Below, in pieces: positions 34,038 through 45,200 of a stretch of DNA of 64,000 nucleotides. The translations under genes were made by a program, and so were the position numbers. Below the pieces are notes generated by a model. The model was given only the letters and a program-made list of their open reading frames with translations, ran no database searches and was not told the DNA's origin. Numbering within the stretch: position 1 is the stretch's first letter; every line of letters begins with the position of its first letter. Origin of the DNA: Amaranthus tricolor (lineage: Eukaryota; Streptophyta; Magnoliopsida; Caryophyllales; Amaranthaceae); contig NC_080061.1 in NCBI RefSeq assembly GCF_026212465.1, positions 19,758,173 through 19,822,172 on the forward strand. Reading direction: 5' to 3'.

Positions 34038-34471
34038 GAAATACTATATAATAATAAATTTATTCAACTCTATCAAGAGTTCAAGATGGAGGCAAATTTC
34101 TATAAAAAACACTCGATACATATTTATAATAAAATTTACAAAAAATATTTTATTTGCCTAATCTTACAAAAAATCCTACTCTCTTGGGATAGAACTTATA
34201 CTGCAATCTATTGTCCTCTACCTTTTGATTGATCTTTCTTTTTCCCATTGGAAGCTTTAGTTAGGGGTGGGATGGGTTTTTTTAGAGTAATGAAATGTGC
34301 GAGATATTTAGAATTGGACCACTCAAAGGTGTCACTTTTTAATTCAAATTTTCCTAATCTATTTTCTATTTCTTTTTGTTTGAACACCTATTTCATTTTT
34401 TAAGATAGATCAATTCATATGGATGAATGGGCTTCTTTGTTTAGGAGTGGTTGGCCTAGCTAATTATAATT
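34038..34471. other. Spacer with a ~60-bp sequence repeated beyond MULE B
   Basis: Mostly featureless. The segment from about 34413 to 34471 (AATTCATATGGATGAATGGG, then TTTAGGAGT) reappears at 38908-38970 on the far side of MULE B. The 9-bp ATTATAATT ending at 34471 is the left target-site copy. Confidence 0.6.
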
Positions 34472-34660
34472 GAGAAAGTGAAAATAATAAGACATTTGAA
34501 CAAATTAATTCCCAAAATAAGCTTCGTGAAAACTTATTTCCCAAAATAAGCGTCCGTACATCCAGACCAGAGCTTTGGATAAGTCGCTGTTAGTAACAGC
34601 GAAAGAAGGAAAAAAAAAATTAAAATGCCTTATTCGTTGTTAGTAACAGCGACTTAGGCC
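34472..34660 (+). repeat. Left TIR of MULE B with two hairpins
   Basis: Contains a doubled CTTATTTCCCAAAATAAGC-like unit near the end, then TCGCTGTTAGTAACAGCGA at 34584-34602 and a one-mismatch version at 34634-34652. Each is a 9-bp inverted repeat around a single G. Confidence 0.85.
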
Positions 34661-34748
34661 CTTTAATTTTTTTTTATGAAGTAAAGTAGCCGTTATTAAT
34701 TAGAAAAATAGCCGTTAGAAACTTGAAAATAGCCGTTGTAATGATGTT

Positions 34749-34758
34749 CTATAAATAG
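34749..34758 (+). promoter_or_regulatory. TATA box of the MULE B GRF gene
   Basis: CTATAAATAG lies about 170 bp before the ATG, with the spliced leader between. Three TAGCCGTT words (near 34688, 34708 and 34729) stand just upstream. The same arrangement is kept in MULE C (56889-56898, minus strand). Confidence 0.6.
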
Positions 34759-34921
34759 CTCCATCATTTCCCATACTTCATTATATCAATTCTACGTCAT
34801 TCTTCTTCTCTTAATTTCTAAAGGTAACATTATGTATTATGTTAGTTTTACTTTTAATTTTTAAATGTTAATATAATTTTTGAAAGTTCACTTACGTTAC
34901 TATATTATATGTATTATGTAG

Positions 34922-35239
34922 ATGTCAAAGGAGCATTGTATTGAAGAGCTTTGTGATTATGGTTATGAAGTTGAGATTAATACAGATTGGAGCGACTTTG
35001 ATCCAGGGCGTGAATTTGTTGCTTGCCCTTTCTACTTGGTTGACGGATTAGGATGCACATACTTTAGATGGATTGCTCCGGAGGGTACAAAATGGCAGAG
35101 AGAGTTAATAATACGGCTTGAAAAGGAAAAAAAAGAGCTCAAAGATGAGGTATTTAATCTAAAGAGACAAATGGATGATATGGCGCATAGGAAAGAAGAG
35201 ACTGAAAGGATTATGAGAAAGTTTAAGAAGCCTTCTTAG
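34922..35239 (+). CDS. GRF zinc finger / coiled coil cargo protein of MULE B
   Basis: An intact 105-codon frame. Residues 11-50 form a GRF-type zinc finger (LCDYGYEVEIN, DPGREFVACPF, GCTYFRWIAPEG). Residues 60-100 are a charged coiled coil (RLEKEKKELKDEVFNLKRQM). Ligands seen are Cys11, Cys35 and Cys45; position 13 is Tyr, while the MULE C copy has Cys there. No membrane span is present, unlike the MULE A cargo. A probable leader intron (34824-34921, AAG|GTAACA...ATGTAG|) ends directly before the ATG, supporting this start. GRF fingers bind single-stranded nucleic acid in some eukaryotic DNA-processing proteins; a role for this protein is not known. It converges with the element's transposase unit. 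Confidence 0.75.
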   Translation: MSKEHCIEELCDYGYEVEINTDWSDFDPGREFVACPFYLVDGLGCTYFRWIAPEGTKWQRELIIRLEKEKKELKDEVFNLKRQMDDMAHRKEETERIMRKFKKPS

Positions 35240-35599
35240 TTAGCGACGGTAGTTTAACTTAACGAATGAAGTATGTAATTTGATATGAATTTGTTGAACA
35301 TGATTGCAATTGTGTTGAATGTCCGATAGCAACATCCCTATTTGAATATGATTAGTTGTTTGTTTTTGATTAAATTCATACTACATTCTTGGCGGAATGA
35401 TTCATCGCCAAAAAGTCTGAGTACTTAATATCAAGGCAACGATAATAAACGTTTGATAATACGATTAAAATATATACATGTACACATATATTACAAAGTA
35501 TACACAAAAGTCAATATGTTACAAATTCTGAATATGTACAAGTGTTGAATATATACAAAATGTCACTAATCTTCAAAATATACAAACACTATTGCAATG

Positions 35600-36419
35600 C
35601 TAATCCTCCTCCTGTACCCTGTCTAATTGTGACGGTTTACGACGCCTCCTACGATAGTAAGATGCAGTCGCATGACGCTCGGGTAGGGGAGGGGATTGAT
35701 AGTGTGATGATGTGGCACCCTGTGAGGACCCGACACCGTAGTCCGGGCACGTTAAGTCAACCTCCTCAAGATGAACGTCGGCATGATGAGGAGATGAACC
35801 GCACTCGTATATAGCGGTGTCGGGCGCAGTCAATTCCGGAATGAATTGTTGAAACTGCGTCCCTCGAAGTATGCCTTGGGCAATCTCCCGTACGGGCTCC
35901 TTTTGGGAGGAGCTGATGACTGATGCAATGTCCTGTGCCTGCAGTAAGACTTAAGTATTAATGAAATGTTTAAAGTGTAAGTTGTATGGATAATAATCAA
36001 TGTTGAAGAATACTTACAAAGTGTGTCAACGTCGGTGCTGCGGGAGTGTACTGGGCTGCCGCCATGATACCTCGTGGTGTCATCCATCGACGAGTAATGG
36101 AGAGGAACCACGACATGTAATCCGCCGTAGTAGGTGCGCCTGCAGCGTCGATCGGCGCACCTTGGGCCAGCAGCTCTAGCCTGTGCTCCCAACGAGCGAC
36201 ATGGCGCCAGTTGACCTCTAGCCAGTTCTTGGGTTCCCGACCCTTGCGAGAGTGGTGGAGCTCCGCTTCTGTGTCACATGGAGGCGGGATGCCCTGTACC
36301 ATCCCAAATTGGCGCAGTACGCGCTCAGGGAGATGCACTTCGACTATGTCGAAGCAGAGCAGAGGTATAGATGCTCTCCACGACCTTATTTGGTTGTCTT
36401 TGCTCTGTAGTCCTACCAT
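35600..36419 (-). pseudogene. Plant mobile domain (MAIN/PMD-like) cargo, 5'-truncated
   Basis: The exon 36018-36419 reads LPERVLRQFGMVQGIPPP, WRHVARWEHRLELLA and TADYMSWFLSITRRWMTP, the C-terminal part of the plant mobile domain found in MAIN, MAIL and PP7-long-form-like proteins. An intron 35939-36017 (GTAAGT...CTGCAG) joins THF to AQDIASVISSSQKEPVREIA and a basic tail RRRRRKPSQLDRVQEED ending at 35600. The N-terminal two thirds are missing: at about 36376 the frame abuts transposase sequence. PMD proteins are involved in silencing and meristem maintenance in Arabidopsis and are known to be associated with transposons. Confidence 0.7.
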
Positions 36420-38150
36420 ACATTTTCTTCAACTTCACATTACCCATTTGACGATTGAAGTTGCTTAATAAATGCCGCAAGCAAAACCTATGATGGGCGT
36501 TTGGTGGTTGCCATTCCGGCTCCTCCATGGTTGCTAGAATGCCCGCATGCCTATCGGAAATAACGCATAACCCTGGACTATGCATCACATGCTTACGAAC
36601 ACACGCCATAAACCAAGACCAAGCAGCTATGCATTCTTTTTCAACCAAAGCAAAGGCAAGCGGGAAGATTCCCTTGTTCCCATCTTGGGCAATCGCAGTC
36701 AACAACGTATGGCGATACTTACCATACAAATGTGTTCCGTCAATGGCAATAACGGGTTTGCAATACTTGAATCCCTCAATACTAGGTTGGAAAGCCCAGA
36801 ATACGCGTTGGAAAGTTCTAATACTAGGACGGACATAGACGCCGACATCATTATCTTCCTTAAAGAACCACTCAACTACGGTCCCGGGGTTTGAAACTTG
36901 CAATGCCTTCAAGAAGCGTGGAAGAAGAGGATAAGAATCTTCCCATGTACCATATATGGATAGAAGGGCTTGCTGTTTAGCACACCATGCCTGCTTATAG
37001 GTCACTTCGACACCAAATTGGTCTTTCAACATTGGACGCACGATAGAGACCTTAATTGATGGGTCTTGAGCAACACAATTTCTAATAACATTGTTAATCA
37101 CGGAAGATGTCAAATGAATGTGTCCAGCTGACACATTTTCAGTACTTAATACACACCCCCCATGCTTCCCCTTATATGTAACAATCTCCCATGATGGTGA
37201 ATAGGAGCTCTTTCTAGCCCTAAGCCTCCAACCACACCCTCTCTTACATTTCAAGGTGAGCACGGTTTGATTTGAAGTCTCAGTTCGGTACTCAACGTTC
37301 CTACGAATATGATACAATCTAACAGCGTCCAACAAGGCATCCTTGTTATCAAACATCATACCCTTTTGAAACTCTCCTTCGTCGGTGTAGGTTGTATCAC
37401 AATCCCAAGACCTCCAAGAGTTGTCCTCAATGTGTTCATCTAGAGGGGGAACCATTGCATAGGGTGTAGGGGCAACGATTGTTGGAATGTTTCCTAAAGT
37501 CATGTCATTAGCTAGAGCCTCCTCGTCAACACCCACATCATCCTCAGAAGGAGCTTCAACGAATTCATTACTCTCACTAATAACATCATCCCAAGGCTCA
37601 TTTGTATCTTCTAAGTTACAAGTATCATCATTTGTGACTTGAAATTGACTTTGATTGGGTTCATTAGAAGGATAAGAGGAAGATGGCATAAAGGGATTTT
37701 GGGTTTCTTGGGTAGGGAAGGGCGTATGAGAAGGAGCAGAAGGAGTTATATTCATGAATGCATTTGTTTCCACAACATTGATATCTTCATTCTCTAGGGG
37801 TACCTCTTCTACATATAACTCTAAAGAAGGACTAGGGGTAGACCTTGAATATACCTACATTGCATCTATAGCCTCCTCATCCTCAAGCGGAAAAGCTAAC
37901 AAATCTCCACTAAGATTGTACTTAAAACTTAAATTGACAGTACTTCTTGTAGTGTCAATGCCAATCCTAGAGTATATAAAATGTTTAAATTCATTCAAAT
38001 CCATGTATGAATTGCATGCAAACATTTTACGTCTTCCCCCAACATACTTAACATTGTTACTAGTTGATCGTATTGAACCATTCCAAAAGCATACAACAGT
38101 CACACGAAATGAATCCCTTTCTACAACAACACAATACAAAATCAACATCA
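36376..38150 (-). pseudogene. MULE B transposase, 3'-truncated
   Basis: The N-terminal region, DSFRVTVVCFWNGSIRS (about 38118 downward), lacks the ATG present in the sister copy (AGG instead) and has TAG for Trp in DAMWVYS near 37853. From 37773 the frame is open: an acidic linker, the Mutator DNA-binding domain (FDNKDALLDAVRLYHIRRN, CKRGCGWRLRA), then the MULE core with Asp in IAIDGTHLYGKYRHTLL, Asp in CVISDRHAG and AHHRFCLRHLLSNFNRQMG. It stops being transposase at KVVE near 36376, where a deletion fuses it to the mobile-domain cargo. Confidence 0.88.
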
Positions 38151-38713
38151 CCATCGTGTTCATAAATATATTACCACTACACATTTTAAATTCAACAACA
38201 AATTCTCGAACAAACTATTAATTATGAAGATCAAGGCAAATAATAACTACATTCGACATATTCGTAGAGCTTAAGTCTAAATGACCACTATACATGACAT
38301 ACATTTTAAAATCAACACCAAATAGAAAAATTTAAAATTGAACAACAATTAATAAATTCGTAATTGCAACAATTCAACAACAAGTTGAACAACAACACCA
38401 AATAAAAACGTACCTCAATAAACTGTAGATCAACAACAATTAGTAAATTGCAAGTATATGAACCTACATTAATGGGAAAGTTCATTAAAATTCACTAAAC
38501 CCTAATTTTCCGAAAATTGAAAAAAATCAGAAAAAAAAAACCTTAATTCGATGTAGGAAGATTATACAACAAATTAGTGGTACCAACTTCGAATTTGATG
38601 AATTTAGTTGAAAGATTGAATGTGATTTTAATGGAGGATAAACGAGGGAGATGTCGAATGAAGCAAAAAACGCGAACTGAAATGAGGAAGAAGAAGAAAC
38701 TGGAAAAATAAAA

Positions 38714-38902
38714 CGACTTAAGTCGCTGTTAGTAACAGCGACTTAAGTCTTTTAATTTTTTTTCCCTTCTCTCGCTGTTACTAACAGCGACTTATCCAAA
38801 GCACTGGTCTGGATGTACGGACGCTTATTTTGGGAAATAAGTTTTCACGGAGCTTATTTTGGGAAATAAGTTGTCTAATTGTCTTAGTTTTTTCAAATTT
38901 TC
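38714..38902 (-). repeat. Right TIR of MULE B with two hairpins
   Basis: Palindromes at 38723-38741 and 38772-38790. The inner one extends to a 17-bp stem (GACTTAAGTCGCTGTTA paired with its complement). The doubled GGGAAATAAG units repeat at the outer end. Confidence 0.85.
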
Positions 38903-38911
38903 ATTATAATT

Positions 38912-40879
38912 CATATGGATGAATGGGCTTTTTTGTTTAGGAGTAGGTTGCCTAACTACTTATAAATTGCGTGCTATTGTCTAATTACAAAATCATTAGA
39001 CTATATGTTCAGTGGTCAATTAAACGAATGTTTTTGATGTCTGAAGATGACATGCGTGAAACATTATTGATTTGAATTGTCGGTTTGTTATTGATGTCTA
39101 TAATTGGTTGCGAAATCAATGGCAAATCTGGTTTAATTTGTGTGAGTTTGTTAATGTCATGCAGGTGAAACATTATTTTTAGTACGACAATCCACATGAA
39201 ACTGTTAATGAAATCTGGCGCCAACTTAGTTTGAAGGTTCCTTTGGTGAAGCTAATGATCAACAATGACTAACGACTTGTAAGAAGGGAGCTATCTCAAT
39301 GTGACTGCTCTTGTATTTGTTCAAACCAGACATAAAGCTAAGGTTTGTAGTTCATTGTTTAGTTTTTCATGTGAGTTGTCTGGCCTTGGCTCGGAACTCC
39401 ATTGTTCGTGGGATTCACCAAGCGGAAAAGATAAATCAGCATTTTCATCAAAGTAGAGAGATTGAAAAGCACACTGCGAGTTGTATAATTGAATGTGATT
39501 CATCGAGTTGACTTTCTAACTTTAATTTTAGGATTTTGTCTTTTGGAATTTCAGGTTTGTCTATTAATTTGGGAATTTCAACGTTGCACTACTATCTTAG
39601 ATGAAGATTGTGAATGTTTGGAGTTTGATTTTACACATATGTCACAGCTGGCTTTTGATTACCTATCAATCCCCTGGTATGTTATATTATACACATATGT
39701 CATAGTTGGCCTTTGATTACCTAGTCTTGTATTTTTGGATATATTTTTAGAGTTTTAAAGAATATGAGTCTCATTGTTAAGTGAAGTGTCTAAATTAATC
39801 TAATTTCATGTTTTTAGGTTGCAAGTTTGTTTGATTTGAGATTGAATATGGTAGGAAGTAAGAAATGCATTGAATCAATTTGATGCGACTGGAAAGTACT
39901 GATTTTGGTTGTGCTTTTACTAGATCATCCCAAGATCTTCAGAAAGCTAAGGTTAGATTGCTTATTCATACACAAATGAGTTAAAACTTGATAAAAATCA
40001 ATCTTTGTTTTAATGATTGTGATTCATGTTGATCATACTAGCAAGAACAAGAGCACATTGTGAATAACAGACTTAATCTGAAAGAATTAGCGTTGAAAGA
40101 AACCAGAAAAATGGAATATATCCAAGGTGATTGATGAGACATTATGAGTGGTGAATATCTCATTTACATTATTCCACGAGGAAACCAAAAATGTTAACAT
40201 CAACACTCGTAACACTCGTACATATCAAAAGGAGTTGTTCATGGGCGGATTGCCTGTTAGGCCGTCTTTTGTATATTATAGCCAGGCTCGAAGTTTACAC
40301 TTTCCTTCACTACTTCTTACTCAACTACAAGTATGCTTTCGTTCGAGTTTTGTTTTGTTAGTCCATATTTTGAACATCTATCTAGGGTGTATTATAAAAT
40401 ACTTGCCAATTTCAAGGCCTGTTGATTATTGTTAAGCCAAAATTACAAGATCAAAGCCATAAGATTCAGTAATTCATAAGTAGTTTATAGTATACTGTAT
40501 GATTCTCTAATGAAGTGTTTGGCTTTTGTAAACTCTATTTTTTCTCCACCAAAAATTACAAATCATGAAATATTATTGTACTGTAAAATTGTGAATAAAG
40601 AAAACAATGTTTTTGGACTTTGCTTCCGCTATTGTTTCTATGGTTGCATTTCAATAGCTCCCATAATTATGAATCCTTACTTTCCAATGAGATTATTTAG
40701 CTTCTTTAAATCACTCAGTATGGATTGAAGTCGTTTAAGTATAATTGATTGAATCTCTTAATTCTTTTAAAGAAACTTGAAAATTTATTTATAAAAAATG
40801 TCATACGCATTTACAACCGAGTAACATATGATCAAATACATATAACAATTTTAATAAGTCAAAATTCTATATAGATAAA
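38912..40879. other. Spacer, nothing firmly recognised
   Basis: Apart from the ~60-bp repeat shared with 34413-34471, no gene or element could be identified. Short exon-like pieces exist (for example EQEHIVNNRLNLKELALKET near 40045-40105), but they match nothing I know and lack a continuous frame. Confidence 0.4.
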
Positions 40880-40887
40880 GCTACGAT

Positions 40888-41854
40888 TAGACCTGGGAAA
40901 ATTTGATCCGACCCGAAAATGAACCCGGGACCCGACCCGACAAAACCCGAAGCCGACCGACCCGAAAGCGACTTAATCCGAAACATGACCGACCCGATAA
41001 TTACCCGACCGAAAATGACCCGACCGGAAACCGACCCGTTTTGACAGATTTAATATCAATTTTTAGAGTAATTTCAATGTTAGAATTCATTTCAAATAAA
41101 ATTTTAGTTTTCAAAGTATCTCAACATATTGAGTATATCACTTGAACCCTAAAACTTATCAATAGATCTCAAAAAACACGTATTTAACGTCTTTTTAGCC
41201 ATCGTAATTACTTTTCTTTAAAAACAGGACGTTATAATCATCTTAATTGAATACATGTATCTTGTTAAATCAGTCAAATGAGTTTTTAATTCTTCTACAT
41301 TTCAGTAAGCAAATCAATATAATTTATACGAACGTTTCGTACGTTTGAATGAGCTTTTCAAAAAACGAATGTCGCTACCCTAAATTATAAAACACGTATC
41401 TTATAAGACGAAATAAGTACTTAGTTAGTTGTATATCTTTCCAACATGAAAATTGTGAAGATAATTTTAACGTCATTTTTATCTAACGTTACAATTATAA
41501 TAAACAAAATAACTTTTATAAAGCGCGTATCTTACAAGTCTTTTAAAATAAGTATTAATTCCCCTATTTTTCTTGCACTTAAATGAACCTGACATACCAA
41601 CTATTTTTTGAAAATCGTACATGTAATTTCTATAATGATTTTTTTAGACATTTTAATGATTTTTTTTTTATGTTGAATTAGTCGATTGGATATTCTAATG
41701 TTTTATGGTAACCCGTTGGGTCAATCCGAACCTACCCGACCCAGAGTGATCGGACCTGAAACTGACGTGATCCGAAACTGACCCGACCCGAAAATGACCC
41801 GACCGAAATTGATCCGACCCAAAACCCGACCGACCGACCGTTTTCCCAAGTCTA
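40888..41854. mobile_element. Non-autonomous hAT-like element, 967 bp, target duplication GCTACGAT
   Basis: TAGACCTGGGAAAA at the left is mirrored by TTTTCCCAAGTCTA at the right, and GCTACGAT occurs directly outside both ends (40880-40887 and 41855-41862). An 8-bp duplication with a TAG start suggests the hAT superfamily. Subterminal regions (40910-41042 and 41715-41845) are packed with GACCCGA/CCGACC words in the same strand sense; the middle is AT-rich and non-coding. Confidence 0.85.
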
Positions 41855-42170
41855 GCTACGATCATAATAAAGTAGATCAGACACTGAAATATCTCTTATA
41901 CTATCTATATATCTTCAATTCTTGCATCCGTCACCCCTTTGTAAAACAATGACAATCTAATATTTACATTCATATTATTGTTAATAAAAATATATAAAAT
42001 ATCATTATCAAATTCAATGGCGTAAACTAGTAAGTGCGTGCCACACCTTGTAAGTAGAAAAAGACTATTGCAAAAAGAAAAAAAAAAGAAAAGAAAAAGC
42101 CTTAATTCTAATCGGTAGATTCGGTAAAAGGTGACAAATTGCTCAGTCAAGGTGTAGTATGCAAGTTGTG

Positions 42171-42179
42171 AAACCCTAA
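42171..42179 (+). promoter_or_regulatory. Telo-box upstream of U2A'
   Basis: AAACCCTAA, followed by AAACCCTC and AACCCTAG, lies 80 bp before the ATG. Telo-boxes are common in promoters or leaders of plant ribosomal and RNA-processing genes, which fits the gene downstream. Confidence 0.5.
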
Positions 42180-42257
42180 AAACCCTCTCTCGTAAAACTT
42201 AGAACCCTAGTTATTTGCCTTGTCAAAATTTTGATACCTTGAGTTGGAAAAGCGGCA

Positions 42258-45200
42258 ATGGTGAGGTTGACTGCAGATTTGATTTGGAAGAGTCCACATT
42301 TCTTCAATGCCATCAAAGACCGCGAATTGGATCTTCGAGGTTAATTCTGCTTTCGTTGTTCTATTTTTGTCTACAGTAAACTCTATTGATTTGTCAAGTT
42401 AATTTTTTTTAAAAACAAAATATAGTTTTCAATCTTGGAATGAATTAGTCAAGTACTGAATCACTTCATTATTTTTGTGTCGTGCCAGGGAACAAGATTG
42501 CAGTTATAGAGAATTTGGGTGCCACTGAGGTACATTTTTCTCAAATTAATGTCAAACTATGCCTTTCTGTTATTTCTTTACTCCTGCAAGCTTTCATTGT
42601 ATTATTCTGATGAAATATTTGTTTCCCTATCGCCATTGCTGTTTGTATTTTGTTACTAGTCTGTTAGGCAACACACCAAATTCCTGATGTGGTATTCTTC
42701 TTCTTGACCTTTCTATTTTGCACTTTGATGTGCAGGATCAATTTGACACCATTGATTTGTCTGACAATGAAATTGTAAAACTCGAGAACTTCCCTTATTT
42801 AAACAGGTTGGGAACTTTGATTCTGAACAACAATAGGATTACTCGCATCAATCCAAACTTAGGAGGTGATAAGGCTATTCATTCTCATTACTTTTTAGTA
42901 TTATGTTTGCTTGTTGAAGAAAGCAGGTGGGAGCTCAAGTAATAGAGCTCTCACATTTTCATTTTTGGTATTGGACTATTCTCTATGGGCATTCTTTTTT
43001 ATTCTTCCTAGTCCGCAACCCCTTTTGACACAGTTTTTTGTCAACAGTTTGCACATTGGTTGTTTACACAATTACACCTTACACCATAAAATAATGAGGA
43101 AAAAAATACAACATCTTGATTCATGTGAACTGTGATTAAAATCATCTCTCTGAATTTGCAGAATTTCTGCCAAAGCTCCATACACTTGTCCTTACAAATA
43201 ATCGAATGGTTAATTTGGCTGAGATTGATCCACTTGCTTCCCTTTCAAAGCTGACGTTCCTTAGTCTTTTGGACAACAATATTACCAAGAAACCAAACTA
43301 TCGTTTGTATGTGATCCACAAGTTGAAGTCACTGCGTGTGCTGGATTTTAAGAAAGTTAAACAAAAGGTGAGTCTAATATTTATCTTATTTGCAAAATCT
43401 CCATGTATTTGCTTTACTTCTCAACTCATTTGGTACTCTACTTCTGCTCCTATCTTTAGATCACTTGTTTGCATTTACTCCCTAATTGGCCTCGTTCCTT
43501 CTGGCATTTGAGCTCATCTTTAGTTGGGGGGTTTTTGGAGATTCACATAATTGGTATGTGTATTGTGATTGATTGTTTAGGCGAGGTTACACGGAGAATG
43601 AGTGACTTCTTGGGTTCTACGACTATGTTACTTGGCCTCGGGTACGGGTATCGGATACGGGTGCGGATTAGGATACTGTACGACAATTTTGGAATCCTAG
43701 GATACGTGGACATGATCCTAATATTGGATACAGGTACTGGGATACGGCATAAATATACTTAAATATACAATTAGTAGTAGTGGACAAACAAAATGGAAAA
43801 TAGAAATTATTATTTATTATTATTACTACTAGACACTAGTAGTACTTCATCCATTTAAAAAAAATAGCAGTCTATTAAAAAATTAAAATAGAAAAGTAAA
43901 AAGAAAAAAGTAAAGAGTAAAAAGTAAAAAGCAAGAAAACAAAAAAGTAAGAAAAGTAAAATAACTAAAATAAGTACAACATCATAGGTCATAGCTTGTC
44001 TAGGAAGCTTGTAAAATAAGAAAAGTAAAAAAAGTAAGAAAAATAAAAAACGTAAATAATTACTACTTTCTTCAATGTAGTACATCTGTCTACATTTTAT
44101 ACTACCCATTCATCTTCCTAACACTTCTCAATTCTCTCTTATTCTTGGTGCCTTTTCATCTTCATCAAGAATGAGTTTTCCTTCCTTTCAATCTTTCATC
44201 TAATCATCTATTTTTTTTGTAGTTATTCAAGCTTTTAAATTTCGACATGCTTCAATGTCTTTCTTCCTTTAACCCCTTTCTTCTTCATTTCTAAAACAAA
44301 AGAAAAAGTCATCTTTAAAACAGAAGACTGAGAATGACAACATGAAGTGAGCCATACCCATGTGCAATCCAATGTACCAGACACGTGTCTGGGACCGGTG
44401 TCCGTACCGGCCATATCGGGGATCGGTGAGCCGGCGAATATGGTGGGTTTGAGTAACATATTTGTTTCTTAAGTAACTTGGTGATGTACCTGGCTAGAAA
44501 GGTGTTGATTTTTCTGGTATGGTATATTAATGATATCTAGTCACATTCGTTATTCTTTTATCACACATAAAGGTAGTTGAGACATGAGTTTGTTTCAGTC
44601 ATTGCTATCTCTTCAAATGTGTAAAAACGACTACGTTTGATTGATTTCAAACATATTAGATCGATACCTTTGTTGAATATGCAATTATTTTTTAAAACTC
44701 CTATACACACCCATCTGCCCTTTTTGGGGTTCGAAAGCTTTGCTATTATTCACCAACCAACCTTCTATTTGTAAATGGAAGAAATACCTTTATCACAAAA
44801 TATTATTTAGTCGATCAAGAAATGGTTTATGGATTCCATGAAATTGCAACTATGTTACTTTGTCATCACTTTTTTGATTTCATACCTTACATGCTATGTT
44901 TTAAAAGCACGCCCGAACCAAGAGGCAACCACTTAAATGCCTCCTTCCGTCAAGACACAACACGATACATGAGGCTCTTCAAAAGGCGCACCTTTTTGCG
45001 TCTCGTGCGCCTCATTGCCTCGTGTATGCCAAATGTGAGTTTTTATGACTAACTTGTTCTTGCCCAATATTACTTAAAATAACCATCAATACTTAGTTGT
45101 TTATTGAAAGGAAAGCAAAAGTATACTCTCTTTCCCTAAAGCAAAAATATGGAGTGAGAAACAAAAGAGCAAAAACAATCTTGAAGTGCCACCATCGATG

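Larger units (their letters stand above)
34472..38902. mobile_element. Mutator-like element (MULE B), target duplication ATTATAATT
   Basis: The 9-bp repeats ATTATAATT at 34463-34471 and 38903-38911 flank the element, and the ends are inverted repeats of about 190 bp (GAGAAAGTGAAAATAATAAG left; GAAAATTTGAAAAAACTAAG read inward from the right). Inside are a minus-strand transposase fused by deletion to a plant-mobile-domain gene, and a plus-strand GRF zinc-finger gene. A sister copy is MULE C at 52869-57187. Confidence 0.92.

Noticed and set aside
43855..44109. Phe/Leu-rich minus-strand ORF that looks like a membrane protein
   Set aside because: It is the translation of a poly-purine A/G-rich block in a U2A' intron; composition alone explains it.
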